The position numbers and the translations under genes were made by a program. A model generated the notes under the pieces. The model worked only from the letters and a program-made list of their open reading frames with translations, was not told the DNA's origin and searched no databases. Positions 53,573-63,360 of a stretch of DNA of 64,000 bases are shown here, in pieces. How positions within the stretch are numbered: position 1 is the first letter of the stretch; every line of letters starts with the position of its first letter. Source of the stretch: Aeromonas sp. FDAARGOS 1405 (GTDB lineage: Bacteria; Pseudomonadota; Gammaproteobacteria; Enterobacterales; Aeromonadaceae); the NCBI RefSeq assembly GCF_019048265.1, contig NZ_CP077311.1, forward strand, positions 2,799,001-2,863,000. Direction: 5' to 3'.

Positions 53573-54763
53573 TCAGCGGTTGCTGGCGCGGGCAAAACGC
53601 CCTTCAGCCGTCACGCGATAATCGCTGGTGCTGGCGGGTACAAATGCAGATTGCCCTATGGTCAGTGTCAGACGCTCGCCATCCTGGCCAATGAGGGTGA
53701 TGGGCCCATCGATGGCGAACAGGATCTCGGCATTGCCGGTGGTGAGGGCATGTTCGCCTGCGCCATATACGCTGAAGGTGAAATCCGGTACCGGCACGTC
53801 GAAGTGCTGTACTGTGCCTTCCATGCGAGGGGTGAGCAGGATCTGGTCGTCCGGTTTGGCGACACAGCGGGTGCAGGCCAGCAGCTCCGGCACATCCATG
53901 TATTTGGGGGTCAGACCGGCACGCAGCACGTTGTCGGAGTTGGCCATGATCTCGAGGCCAGTGCCGTGGATGTAGGCGTGGGGGGTCTGGGCGTCGAGGA
54001 ACATCGCCTGACCCGGCTCAAGTGTTACCACGTTGAGCAGCAACGGCGAGAAGAGCCCCACATCCCCCGGGTACTGGTTGGCCAGCTTGCTGATGGTGGC
54101 GAAAGTCTCTTCATCCTGATGGGCGGCGGCATAGGCCAGCAGGCCAGCCAGCGCCTCGTCCTTGCGATCACCGCTGAGGATCAGCAACTGGTGGAAGAAG
54201 TGCTGCAGGCCAGCTTCATCCTGTGACTGGCGAAGCGCCGCGGTCAGGTCGACCAGTGCGGGCAGCGCCATGCGATCGAACAGGGCCAGGATGGCCGGGA
54301 TGGCGCGAAAGCCGTTCATCGCCTGATAGCGGGTGAGGGCAAAGACCAGCTCCGGCTTGTGGTTCGGATCCTTGTAGTTGCGGTTGCTCGCCTTGATATC
54401 GATGCCTGCGGCTTCTTCTTTGGCAAAACCGGCTTCGGCCTGTGCCTTGCTCGGGTGTACCTGAATGGAGAGGGCTTGCTCGGCGCAGAGCACCTTGAAC
54501 AGGAAGGGGAGTGAGCCGAAACGAGCCTGGGTAGCTTCGCCCAGCATGGCGACGGGGTTGGCGTCAATCAGGCTGGAAAGCTTCACGGTCTCGCCTGCCA
54601 GGGTCACTTCGGAGCAGCCATTGGGGTGAGCGCCCATCCACAGTTCAGCTTGTGGTTTGCCTTCGGGATTTTTGATGCCAAACAGCGTGGTCAGGGAGTC
54701 ACGACTGCCCCAGACATAATCCTGGATCGGGTTGCACATTAGAAAAAACGGCGGGTAGCTCAT
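53573..54763 (-). CDS. manA: mannose-6-phosphate isomerase, class I
   Basis: 396 residues, close to E. coli ManA (391). It interconverts mannose-6-phosphate and fructose-6-phosphate. Zinc and active-site residues are in IQVHPSKAQAEAGF, YKDPNHKPELVFAL (His, Glu) and TPHAYIHGTGLEIMANSDNVLRAGLTPKY. GGAGCC precedes ATG. It is divergent from the AraC gene with a 116-base gap and adjacent to the GH92 operon. It links released mannose to glycolysis. I see no copy of the shared promoter element in front of it. Confidence 0.97.
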   Translation of the reverse strand: MSYPPFFLMCNPIQDYVWGSRDSLTTLFGIKNPEGKPQAELWMGAHPNGCSEVTLAGETVKLSSLIDANPVAMLGEATQARFGSLPFLFKVLCAEQALSIQVHPSKAQAEAGFAKEEAAGIDIKASNRNYKDPNHKPELVFALTRYQAMNGFRAIPAILALFDRMALPALVDLTAALRQSQDEAGLQHFFHQLLILSGDRKDEALAGLLAYAAAHQDEETFATISKLANQYPGDVGLFSPLLLNVVTLEPGQAMFLDAQTPHAYIHGTGLEIMANSDNVLRAGLTPKYMDVPELLACTRCVAKPDDQILLTPRMEGTVQHFDVPVPDFTFSVYGAGEHALTTGNAEILFAIDGPITLIGQDGERLTLTIGQSAFVPASTSDYRVTAEGRFARASNR

Positions 54764-54879
54764 GGATGGCTCCTTGTATCAGAACGATTTTTTGGGAATT
54801 TCAGTCTGGCGCGGACTATAGCATGGCAGGGGCAGCGCACCGCAATCGGTTGCTCTCTGCATCTTGATCAGGATCATTC

Positions 54880-55755
54880 ATGAGTATCATCTTTACCCAG
54901 CTGTTGGACGGCTTTCTAAGTGAGGGGGGAGGCTTTGAGAAGGTGTTGTTTGCCTCTGACAAAGGGGTGCCTCCCTGCTTCAGTTATCAGGTCAATTTTC
55001 CGCGTCTCGAGCTGGTATTCAGTGGCCACTATCTCAACCAGATCTGGTCCCCGGAAGGGGATGTGCAGTCGGTACAGATGGGGCCGCGGGAGGCGATGTA
55101 CATTCCCCCCAACGGCTGGAACAAGCCGGATTGGGACAATGACTGTTCCGTGCTCAGCCTGTTGTTCGGCAAGCGTCAGATAGGGTTCAGTCTGGTGAGC
55201 AAGCACAAGGGAGACACCGGCTTCTTCGATGTGCAGAAGCACAGTATTCAGGCCGGTGCCGGACGGGCGCTCGATCATATCCTGCTCTCCCTCAACACCC
55301 TTGCGCAGGAGCCGATAAGGGCACCGATGGACAATCACCTGCTGCAGGCGCTGCTAAGTTATTCACGGCAGTTGCTGGTGGAGTCGGAGAGCGGTCGTCC
55401 TCGTGGCTCCGATCTTTTTCACGGCATCTGCATCTACATTCAGGAAAATTTCCACCGCCCCATCAGTCGCGAATGCATCGCCGCCCGCTTCAATCTCTCC
55501 CCCAGCCACCTCTCACGTCTGTTCCGCCAGCAGGGGCACATGCGGCTGGCGGACTACATCAGCTGGGTGCGGCTGGAGCGGGCCAAGTTCATGCTGAAAA
55601 AGTATCGCTTCCGTCTCGAAGAGGTCGCCAATCGCTGCGGGTTTACCGACGTGAACTACTTCTGCCGTGTGTTCAAACAGAAGACCGGCTTGACCCCTTC
55701 CCAGTACCGTTCCCTGAGTCAGCCGCAGGCGACGGCCAGCGAGCTGGAGGCATAA
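54880..55755 (+). CDS. AraC family regulator, probable activator of the mannose locus
   Basis: 291 residues. The N-terminal domain is cupin-like (FSYQVNFPRLELVFSGHY; GPREAMYIPPNGWNKP), and two C-terminal helix-turn-helix motifs are at about 185-285 (ISRECIAARFNLSPSHLSRLFRQ; RLEEVANRCGFTDVNYFCRVFKQKTGLTPSQYR). It is divergent from manA. The three promoters of the locus share a 17-base box that such a protein could bind. An AraC regulator beside a fructose-family EIIABC and manA also occurs, to my recollection, in Vibrio cholerae. Direct evidence of binding is not available from sequence. Confidence 0.94.
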   Translation: MSIIFTQLLDGFLSEGGGFEKVLFASDKGVPPCFSYQVNFPRLELVFSGHYLNQIWSPEGDVQSVQMGPREAMYIPPNGWNKPDWDNDCSVLSLLFGKRQIGFSLVSKHKGDTGFFDVQKHSIQAGAGRALDHILLSLNTLAQEPIRAPMDNHLLQALLSYSRQLLVESESGRPRGSDLFHGICIYIQENFHRPISRECIAARFNLSPSHLSRLFRQQGHMRLADYISWVRLERAKFMLKKYRFRLEEVANRCGFTDVNYFCRVFKQKTGLTPSQYRSLSQPQATASELEA

Positions 55756-55911
55756 CGGGGCGGGGTCGGCAAGGCGTTGTGACGGCGCACTGGCGGGTGG
55801 CTACCTCTTTGGTCTGACATGCTTTCTTGTCGTTTTATTATGAAAATGAATGGGCTAAGATGGCCGCGCGCAACAAACAAGTTGATAACAAACGGAAGTT
55901 AGGAGATGCCG

Positions 55912-57165
<1,254 letters not shown>

Positions 57166-57186
57166 TCTGCTGCTTGCCAGAAACGC

Positions 57187-57217
57187 AAAACCGGCGCCAT
57201 GTGCGCCGGTTTTTTTA
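57187..57217. terminator. intrinsic terminator after icd
   Basis: AACCGGCGC and GCGCCGGTT around CATGT, followed by TTTTT; nearly symmetric, so it can also serve the convergent small gene. Confidence 0.88.
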
Positions 57218-57237
57218 TCGCGAAAGAGTGCAGGGGC

Positions 57238-57414
57238 TTATTGCGCCTGCTCTACGTGTTGCTGATAGCGTTGCTGCCATTTGCTGGTTTCTGCTTCATC
57301 ACCCCGGGCCTTCCAGAAGGCGCAGATGGTGTTGGCAAGTTCCGAAGCCATCGCGTGATCTCCGTCACGTCGACTCATCAGATAATCTCCCAGCCAGCTT
57401 TGATATTGTTTCAT
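57238..57414 (-). CDS. 58-residue protein, first of a tandem paralogous pair
   Basis: Short frame from ATG 57414, with AAGGAG eight bases before it, to TAA at 57238. It begins KQYQSWLGDYLMSRRDGDHA and has no signal or membrane segment; one cysteine lies in TICAFWKARG. It shares about 60% identity with the neighbouring protein at 57913-58089, and both share the same ribosome-site sequence. I do not recognise the family. Helical, acidic/basic mixed, cytoplasmic. Confidence 0.85.
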   Translation of the reverse strand: MKQYQSWLGDYLMSRRDGDHAMASELANTICAFWKARGDEAETSKWQQRYQQHVEQAQ

Positions 57415-57912
57415 TACCCGATCTCCTTATCTCATGTGCCCTTGAGGGGGCCCACCTTGACGGGAGCCTGACGGCTCATCTTGGGGGGAACATCCTCAGG
57501 CATGATGGTGCAAAGTCACGACCCGGGCAGAGAGCCTGATGGGCAATCTGGCGGCGAACATGACGCGAGATGTCAAAAAATGAGCGCCATTTTAGCACAA
57601 ACTGACCAACTTGGGGAAATTGTCGCCACGGATTGTAATGGAGCGGCTCCATCCCCTTGTTCCCACAACAGAAAACTCGCCGTGAGGGCACGCTTGGTTT
57701 GGATGAAACTCGGGGAAACAGGGTAGGTAACCCTGTTGTGTCCGATTGCATCGACGAGCTCGACACTTGGTTCTGGATGAGCTGTGTCATGGACTCAAGA
57801 AATGGTCGAGGGGGGATGCAAAAGGGCGTTATGCGGGAGCTGGCTATGCGCGAAGCAATAGGGGGGCGGCCTTGCTGCCAACAGATGGCTGGCAGCAAGG
57901 TGACGGTCGGGA
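57415..57912. other. spacer between the tandem small genes
   Basis: 498 bases. Frames on the plus strand have no ribosome site or family match. AACAGGGT and ACCCTGTT (57717-57737) and CCTTGCTGCCA / TGGCAGCAAGG (57870-57900) are inverted repeats; the second, 12 bases past the stop of the upstream small gene, probably ends its transcript. Confidence 0.5.
57870..57900 (-). terminator. hairpin after the second small gene
   Basis: CCTTGCTGCCA and TGGCAGCAAGG form an 11-bp stem with a nine-base loop, no T-run. Confidence 0.5.
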
Positions 57913-58089
57913 TCAGGTGGTCTTTTCCAGATGGTTCTGGTAAATCTGTTGCCACTTGTCCAGTTCGGTTTCATCTCCCTGTTGCTGCCAGAACTCGCAG
58001 ATGGAACTCGCCATCTCGCACGCCATGGCATGGTCGCCGTCACGGCGACTCATCAGGTATTGTCCCAGCCAGTTTTGATACTGTTTCAT
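57913..58089 (-). CDS. 58-residue protein, second of a tandem paralogous pair
   Basis: From ATG 58089 to TGA at 57913, same length as its neighbour. It begins KQYQNWLGQYLMSRRDGDHA and ends KWQQIYQNHLEKTT. The upstream sequence GATAAGGAGATCG is shared with the first copy, so the duplication includes the translation start. Unknown family. The equal length and strong conservation of the N-terminal 20 residues argue that both are real genes. Confidence 0.85.
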   Translation of the reverse strand: MKQYQNWLGQYLMSRRDGDHAMACEMASSICEFWQQQGDETELDKWQQIYQNHLEKTT

Positions 58090-58370
58090 TGCACGATCTC
58101 CTTATCTATTTAGCCCTTGATATTGCTGCTGTGGGCCACTCGTCCGGCAGTGTTGTCACAGCCACTTTCGCCGCTTCGCTTATTGTCAATCAGGACAGAT
58201 AGCGTATGAGAAAAGCGCGAAAGTGCTAAAAAGTGGCCACCACCTTACCACAAAATGGTATGAAAGGCAGGTTTTGGGGCCAATTGAGTTTTCAGTGCAG
58301 GGGATTATCTCGACCTGGCGACAGGGATTGACGGAGTCCAGCAGTATAACGGACAGGTGTTTGAACCCCT

Positions 58371-58820
58371 TTACTGGGTTACCCGACGTGCTTGCCAATA
58401 GCGGCTGTTCCAGTAGACGTTGTCGAGTCTCGAACGGATTACTCCCTTGCTCGTGGAGGCGTGGATAAACTCGCCGGCACCGGTATAGACCCCCACATGG
58501 TACTGCTGCCAGCCGGTTTTGAAGAAGACCAGATCCCCGTGTTGCAGCCGGTAGCGATCGACTGGTTTACCGATACTGGCCTGGGATTCGGTGGTTCTTG
58601 GCAAATTGACCCCCAGCACCTGATTGTATGCGAGCTGTGTGAATGCGGAGCAGTCGAGTCCGGCACGGTTGGTGCCGCCCATCCGGTAGGGGACGCCACG
58701 CCACTGCTGGTAGAAACCGTCAAAGGCACTGCTCTGCTGGCGGGGCGGCGGTGGCTCTGGTGTGCTGGAGCAGGCGGCCAGCAGCAGGGTCAGCAGGGAT
58801 AGCAGCAGCTTGCGATACAT
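58371..58820 (-). CDS. NlpC/P60 family lipoprotein peptidase
   Basis: 149 residues. The signal MYRKLLLSLLTLLLAAC gives a lipid-bearing Cys17. The papain-like catalytic triad is visible: Cys57 in AGLDCSAF, His108 in QQYHVGVY and a third polar residue, His120, in EFIHAS. The family, such as E. coli MepS and NlpC, cuts D-Glu-meso-DAP bonds in peptidoglycan cross-links. GGAGAGAGCCCG precedes the ATG at 58820. It is a single gene. Confidence 0.93.
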   Translation of the reverse strand: MYRKLLLSLLTLLLAACSSTPEPPPPRQQSSAFDGFYQQWRGVPYRMGGTNRAGLDCSAFTQLAYNQVLGVNLPRTTESQASIGKPVDRYRLQHGDLVFFKTGWQQYHVGVYTGAGEFIHASTSKGVIRSRLDNVYWNSRYWQARRVTQ

Positions 58821-58976
58821 CGGGCTCTCTCCACGGACGGGTCTACCAAACGAGACATTTATCGAGCGCCATATCCTGCCAAATCGTTCTGGCGGTAGGG
58901 GGCGCGACAATTTTTCCATCATAAACAGGGATCTGGCTCCAGACCTAGTCTCCGAGAGGAAAAATGTGGTGGGGCA

Positions 58977-59005
58977 CTGAAAAACGCCAGCCGAGGGTTG
59001 GCGTT
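58977..59005 (-). terminator. intrinsic terminator after oxyR
   Basis: AAACGCCAGCC and GGTTGGCGTTT (one G-T pair) around GAG; on the minus strand TTTTTC follows. Confidence 0.75.
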
Positions 59006-59010
59006 TGTTG

Positions 59011-59919
59011 TCACTCGTTGTGGCTGATCAGCGGTTTAAGCAGCTCGGCCAGTTTGTAGAAGGTCTGCACCCGGGTGGTGCTGGGGCGCCAGACCAGACC
59101 GATCTCGCGATAGGATTTTTCCCCCGGCAGCGGGATGGCCACCAGATCGGAGTTGGCAAGAATGCCGGCATCGATGGCCATTTGCGGCAGGAAGGTGGTG
59201 CCAAGACCCGCTTCCACCATCTGCACCAAGGTGTGCAGGCTGGTGGCGGCAAACGGGTTGATCTTGCTCTTGTCCCGCAGACGGCAAGCGCTCACTGCGT
59301 GCTCGGTGAGGCAGTGCTCCCGCTCCAGCAGGAAGATGCTCTGGTTTGGCAGCTCCTTGTAGTCAAACGGGGTGTGAAGACCGGCCGCCATGCTGGCGGG
59401 CATCACCATGTGGAACGGATCCTGGCCGACGGTCTTGCAGTGAAATCCACCTATCTCGATGGGCAGGGCGAGGATCAGCAAGTCGAGCTGACCCTGTTCC
59501 AGCTGCTTGAGCAGATTGCTGGTGGTGTCTTCCCGCAGTAACAATTCGAGGTCAGGATAGGTTTTGCTGCACACTTTCAGCAGCTTGCTGAGCAGGAAGG
59601 GGGCGATGGTGGGAATACAGCCCAGACGCACTGTCCCCTGCATTACACCGCCCTGGTGTTGACCTAGCTCCATCAGATCCCGCGCATCGGAGAGCAAATT
59701 GCGAGCTCGCTCGACGATTTCCATGCCGACCGGGGTCATAATGAAGCTCTTGTGATCTCGCTCCACCAGTTGCAGGTTCATCATCTCTTCCAGCGTCTGG
59801 ATCCCGGTACTCAGGGTCGACTGGCTGACATGACAGGCTTTGGCGGCACGATTGAAGTTTTTGTGCTCGTCGAGAGCGACCAGATATTGCAGCTGTTTGA
59901 GGCTGGGCCAACGTTGCAT
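59011..59919 (-). CDS. oxyR: hydrogen-peroxide-sensing LysR regulator OxyR
   Basis: 302 residues. The N-terminal helix-turn-helix is NRAAKACHVSQSTLSTGIQTLE. The redox cysteines are Cys203 and Cys212, in EHCLTEHAVSAC, with the same nine-residue spacing as C199 and C208 of E. coli. It activates antioxidant genes when these form a disulfide. It is divergent from the peroxiredoxin gene with a 146-base gap, which strongly suggests that it controls that gene. A CTAT-rich stretch at 59938-59990 may be its site, but I cannot fit it to the consensus confidently. Confidence 0.95.
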   Translation of the reverse strand: MQRWPSLKQLQYLVALDEHKNFNRAAKACHVSQSTLSTGIQTLEEMMNLQLVERDHKSFIMTPVGMEIVERARNLLSDARDLMELGQHQGGVMQGTVRLGCIPTIAPFLLSKLLKVCSKTYPDLELLLREDTTSNLLKQLEQGQLDLLILALPIEIGGFHCKTVGQDPFHMVMPASMAAGLHTPFDYKELPNQSIFLLEREHCLTEHAVSACRLRDKSKINPFAATSLHTLVQMVEAGLGTTFLPQMAIDAGILANSDLVAIPLPGEKSYREIGLVWRPSTTRVQTFYKLAELLKPLISHNE

Positions 59920-60065
59920 AGGAAAACCCGATTAATGCTATCTATTTAATTTGATTTAACTAATCTACCACCGGGTCTATAGTTTGTCGCTTGATTTAGA
60001 CGGACTAGGCTCTTGGTAGCCCAATCCTGACTGGATTGTTCACTTCACTTAAAGAGGAATTGAAT

Positions 60066-60668
60066 ATGGTATTGGTAGGCCGTCCCGCACCCGATTTTAC
60101 CGCCGCAGCCGTTCTGGGTAATGGCGAAATTGTTGATTCATTCAACCTGTCATCCCACATCAAAGGCAAAGCTGCTGTTGTCTTCTTCTATCCGCTCGAT
60201 TTCACTTTCGTCTGCCCGTCCGAGCTTATTGCTTTTGATCACCGCTATGAAGAGTTCCAGAAACGTGGCGTGGAAGTGATCGGTGTTTCCATCGATTCCC
60301 AGTTCTCCCACAACGCATGGCGTAACACCAAGGTTGAAGATGGTGGTATCGGTCAGGTCAAGTACCCGCTGATCGCCGACGTCAAGCACGAAATCTGCAA
60401 GGCCTATGACGTTGAACATCCGGAAGCCGGTGTGGCGTTCCGTGGTTCCTTCCTGATCGACAAGAATGGTGTCGTTCGTCATCAGGTGGTCAACGATCTG
60501 CCGCTGGGCCGCAACATCGACGAGATGCTTCGCATGGTCGATGCCCTGCAATTCCATGAAGAGCACGGCGAAGTGTGCCCGGCTCAGTGGGAGAAAGGCA
60601 AGAAAGGCATGACCGCCTCCCCGGATGGCGTTGCCAAGTATCTGTCCGAGAACGCCGCTTCCCTGTAA
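60066..60668 (+). CDS. typical 2-Cys peroxiredoxin (AhpC/TSA, Prx1 type)
   Basis: 200 residues. It reduces peroxides through peroxidatic Cys50 (FTFVCPSELIAF) and resolving Cys171 (GEVCPAQW), with PLDFTF and the GGIG and YF-like C-terminal structure of sensitive peroxiredoxins (the end is KYLSENAASL). It is more like the Prx1/TSA group than E. coli AhpC, so I give no symbol. AGAGGA precedes ATG. It is divergent from oxyR and ends in a terminator. No ahpF is near, so the reductant is probably thioredoxin. Confidence 0.96.
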   Translation: MVLVGRPAPDFTAAAVLGNGEIVDSFNLSSHIKGKAAVVFFYPLDFTFVCPSELIAFDHRYEEFQKRGVEVIGVSIDSQFSHNAWRNTKVEDGGIGQVKYPLIADVKHEICKAYDVEHPEAGVAFRGSFLIDKNGVVRHQVVNDLPLGRNIDEMLRMVDALQFHEEHGEVCPAQWEKGKKGMTASPDGVAKYLSENAASL

Positions 60669-60691
60669 TCGGGTCTGCGTGCCGGATAGTG

Positions 60692-60722
60692 AAAAACCGA
60701 TGCCCAGGCATCGGTTTTTTTA
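60692..60722 (+). terminator. intrinsic terminator after the peroxiredoxin gene
   Basis: AAAACCGATGCC and GGCATCGGTTTT around CA, followed by TTTT. Confidence 0.88.
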
Positions 60723-60803
60723 TGGCCGTTGTTTGGCTGTCTGGTTCTGTCCCATTGCTCGGCAGGATTGTCGTTGCCGGCAGCGCGCCGATAAACGGCA
60801 GTC

Positions 60804-60834
60804 ATAAAAAAGCGCGCCCTTTGGCGCGCTTTTG
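60804..60834 (-). terminator. intrinsic terminator after the ATP-grasp gene
   Basis: AAAGCGCGCC and GGCGCGCTTT around CTTT; on the minus strand TTTTT follows. Confidence 0.85.
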
Positions 60835-60849
60835 ACATGGGGGGCGGGA

Positions 60850-61815
60850 CTACTCGTCAAAGATACCGAAGTGTTCTTTGGCAAAGCTGACCCGCTGCGC
60901 CACACTCATCTTCACTTGGCCCAGCTTCTCGATGGTCTTGAGGTTGGGCACCAGGCCACGACCGTTGGCGATTTGAATGGCCAGACCTGGGCGGGCGTTG
61001 AGCTCCAGCAGCATGGGGCCGCGGAACTTGTCCAGCACCATGTCGGTACCGATATAGCCCAGACCCGACATCTCGTAACAGGAGGCAGCGAGGGTGAGCA
61101 GAGTATCCCAGTGGGGCACCTTGAGCTCATAGAGGTCGAGACCTGTATCAGGATGGTGTCGCAACGGATTGCCAAACTGCACCGCCCGCAGCGCGCGGCC
61201 AGTACGTAGGCACAGACCCACTCCCACGGCGCCCTGGTGCAGGTTTGCCTTGCCGTCGGAGGCAGAGGTTGAGAGACGCATCATCGCCATCACCGGGAAC
61301 CCCTTGAAGATGATCACCCGGGCATCGGGCACCCCTTCAAAGGAGTAGCCGTCGAACACGTCATCGAAGTTGATGAGGCCTTCGACCAGCGCTACGTCCG
61401 GCTTGCCCCCCAGCGAATAGAGTCCAGCAAGAATGTTGGAGACATGGCGCTCCAGATCCTGGCCGTTGCTGGCGCTGCCGTTGGGCTTGTAGAAGAGACC
61501 CTCTTCCTGGCGCAGGATCACCAGGATCCCCTTGCCGCCCGAGCCTCGAGCCGGCTTGATACAGAAGCCAGGCCAATCCTTCACCAGCTCGGTGATACGA
61601 CCCACGTCGTGCTGGGCTCGTATGGTGCCGATCAGCTCGGGCACCGTCACGCCCGCATCCAGCGCGATACGCTTGGTTTGCAGCTTGTCATCCACCAGCG
61701 GATAGAGGCTGCGCGGATTGTAGCGGCTGATATAGGAGTGGTTGCGCTTGTTCATGCCGAGGATACCTGCCTGCGACAGGCTCCACGGGGTAGTGTACTT
61801 TTCCCAGAACCACAT
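60850..61815 (-). CDS. alpha-L-glutamate-ligase-like (RimK-type) ATP-grasp protein
   Basis: 321 residues. The ATP-grasp core is KDWPGFCIKPARGSGGKGILVI (nucleotide loop), ANLHQGAVGVGL and the metal block LLELNARPGLAIQIANG. It should join an amino acid or amine to a carboxyl group; the substrate is unknown. It lies three bases after the membrane protein with the inactive transglutaminase domain, in a three-gene cluster with a retropepsin-like protease. Such clusters exist in several Proteobacteria. Confidence 0.9.
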   Translation of the reverse strand: MWFWEKYTTPWSLSQAGILGMNKRNHSYISRYNPRSLYPLVDDKLQTKRIALDAGVTVPELIGTIRAQHDVGRITELVKDWPGFCIKPARGSGGKGILVILRQEEGLFYKPNGSASNGQDLERHVSNILAGLYSLGGKPDVALVEGLINFDDVFDGYSFEGVPDARVIIFKGFPVMAMMRLSTSASDGKANLHQGAVGVGLCLRTGRALRAVQFGNPLRHHPDTGLDLYELKVPHWDTLLTLAASCYEMSGLGYIGTDMVLDKFRGPMLLELNARPGLAIQIANGRGLVPNLKTIEKLGQVKMSVAQRVSFAKEHFGIFDE

Positions 61816-61818
61816 CTG

Positions 61819-63357
61819 TTACTTGTCCTTACCCGGGGTGGCGCCAGACTTGATCTCGTCCACCAGCGGCTTGAAGCGTTTGAGTTCGCTCAGCTTGTAG
61901 CCGGTGTAGTTACCCATCAACAGCACGGTCGCCATCAGCACCAGCTGCAGGCCGAGGAAGTTGAATGTGAGGTGACGGATCAATTCGTTATCCATAGCCA
62001 GATAGGCGATGATGGCCACCAGCAGGGAGCCACCGCCCTGACGGAATACCTCTTTCGGGCCCTCTTCTTCCCACAGGATGGACATCCGCTCGATAGTCCA
62101 GGAGAGGATGATCATCGGGAAGAAGGTGATCTTCATACCGTCGGTCAGCCCCAGCTTGAAGGCAAAGGCGGAGAAGATACCGATCATCGAGATCACCATG
62201 ATGATGATGGCCGATATTCGGGCGACCAGCAGCAGGTTGAGCCGCGACAGGTAGGAGCGGATCACCAGACCGGTGCCGACGATCAGCAGGAAACCTACCA
62301 GACCGGTGATCAGCTGGGTCTGGATAAAGGCGACCGCGATCAGCACCGGCATAAAGGTACCCGAGGTCTTGATGCCGACGATGACGCGCAAGAACACCAC
62401 CATCAGCACACCGATGGGGATCAGCAGCAAGCCCTTGAACAAGGTCTGCTCTTCCAGCGGCAGGCTATGGATGGAGAAGTTCATCATCTCTGATTTTTCA
62501 AACTTCTGGGCCAGTGCCACGCTGACCGGCTGCTCCTGCTCGATCATCGAGAAGCTGACACGGGAGTTGTGACCACCTGTCACATCCAGCAGGGCGCCGG
62601 AGTTATACTCCCACAGCAGCAGGTTGGCAGGACGACCCTGTTCACCGGTTTGCGGGTTGAACAGCTTGTAGTCGGTCGGGCTGTTGAACACCTGCAGGTA
62701 ATCGACCAGCTCCTGACGACGGCGACCATCTTCCAGATTCAGGGCATGCACTACGCGGGTCGGCACATCAGCATTGTTGAGCAACTCGGCGATCAGGTTG
62801 GCGCGGCTCTTGTGCTTTTTCAGTAGCTCGGCGTTCTGCTCCTGCTTTTCGATCTCCTTGATGATCTCGCGGGTCAGGGTATAGCCGTCAGCAGAGCGCT
62901 CCTGGGCGCGCTCCAGGATCTGCTTCATCGCAGTGGCATAGGGCTCACTCTCGATCTGCTTTTCGATAGCGGGCGGCTGCGGGTTGGCGGCCGGCTTGGC
63001 GTGGGCATCCGCCATCATGTCGACGCGATAGTAGAGCTCCTGACGGCCGGTAGCACTGCGGATCGACCATTCGGCACGGGCATCGCCATCCTTCTCGACG
63101 AAGGAGAGGCCGTAGCCGGGGCTGGCGGCGTTCTCGTTCATCAGGGTGAAACCGGGCTGGGTGCCCGGGATAGCCAGGGAGGCGATCACTGGCTCACCGG
63201 TAGCTTCGAACTCCAGTTTGGCTTCGATGGACCAGATCTGGCGCTTTTCACCGGGCGTCAGCGGCACATCCAACGCGATATGGTGATAGATCGTCATCCC
63301 CAGGCCGACAATGTACAGCAGGGCTACCAGCAAATAGAACGGCTTACGGGAAACCAT
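61819..63357 (-). CDS. membrane protein with inactive transglutaminase domain (UUP1/7TM type)
   Basis: 512 residues. TM1 at 7-27, then a periplasmic domain to about 300 containing an inactive-transglutaminase fold (ADVPTRVVHALNLEDGRRRQELVDYLQVFN, with no catalytic Cys), then seven membrane segments (LLLIPIGVLMVVFLRVIVGI; QLITGLVGFLLIVGTGLVIRS; IIIMVISMIGIFSAFAF; and others). A possible ligand-sensing or scaffold role is inferred. It is the middle gene of the three, between the protease and the ATP-grasp protein. Confidence 0.88.
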   Translation of the reverse strand: MVSRKPFYLLVALLYIVGLGMTIYHHIALDVPLTPGEKRQIWSIEAKLEFEATGEPVIASLAIPGTQPGFTLMNENAASPGYGLSFVEKDGDARAEWSIRSATGRQELYYRVDMMADAHAKPAANPQPPAIEKQIESEPYATAMKQILERAQERSADGYTLTREIIKEIEKQEQNAELLKKHKSRANLIAELLNNADVPTRVVHALNLEDGRRRQELVDYLQVFNSPTDYKLFNPQTGEQGRPANLLLWEYNSGALLDVTGGHNSRVSFSMIEQEQPVSVALAQKFEKSEMMNFSIHSLPLEEQTLFKGLLLIPIGVLMVVFLRVIVGIKTSGTFMPVLIAVAFIQTQLITGLVGFLLIVGTGLVIRSYLSRLNLLLVARISAIIIMVISMIGIFSAFAFKLGLTDGMKITFFPMIILSWTIERMSILWEEEGPKEVFRQGGGSLLVAIIAYLAMDNELIRHLTFNFLGLQLVLMATVLLMGNYTGYKLSELKRFKPLVDEIKSGATPGKDK

Positions 63358-63360
63358 GGA

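Noticed and set aside
54864..54877. TTGAT-N4-ATCAT as an FNR site before the AraC gene
   Set aside because: It lies at the ribosome-binding position just before the ATG, so it is a poor activator site; one half deviates.
57657..58202. Plus-strand frame of 181 codons over the tandem small genes
   Set aside because: Overlaps the second small gene on the opposite strand, with no ribosome site or family features.
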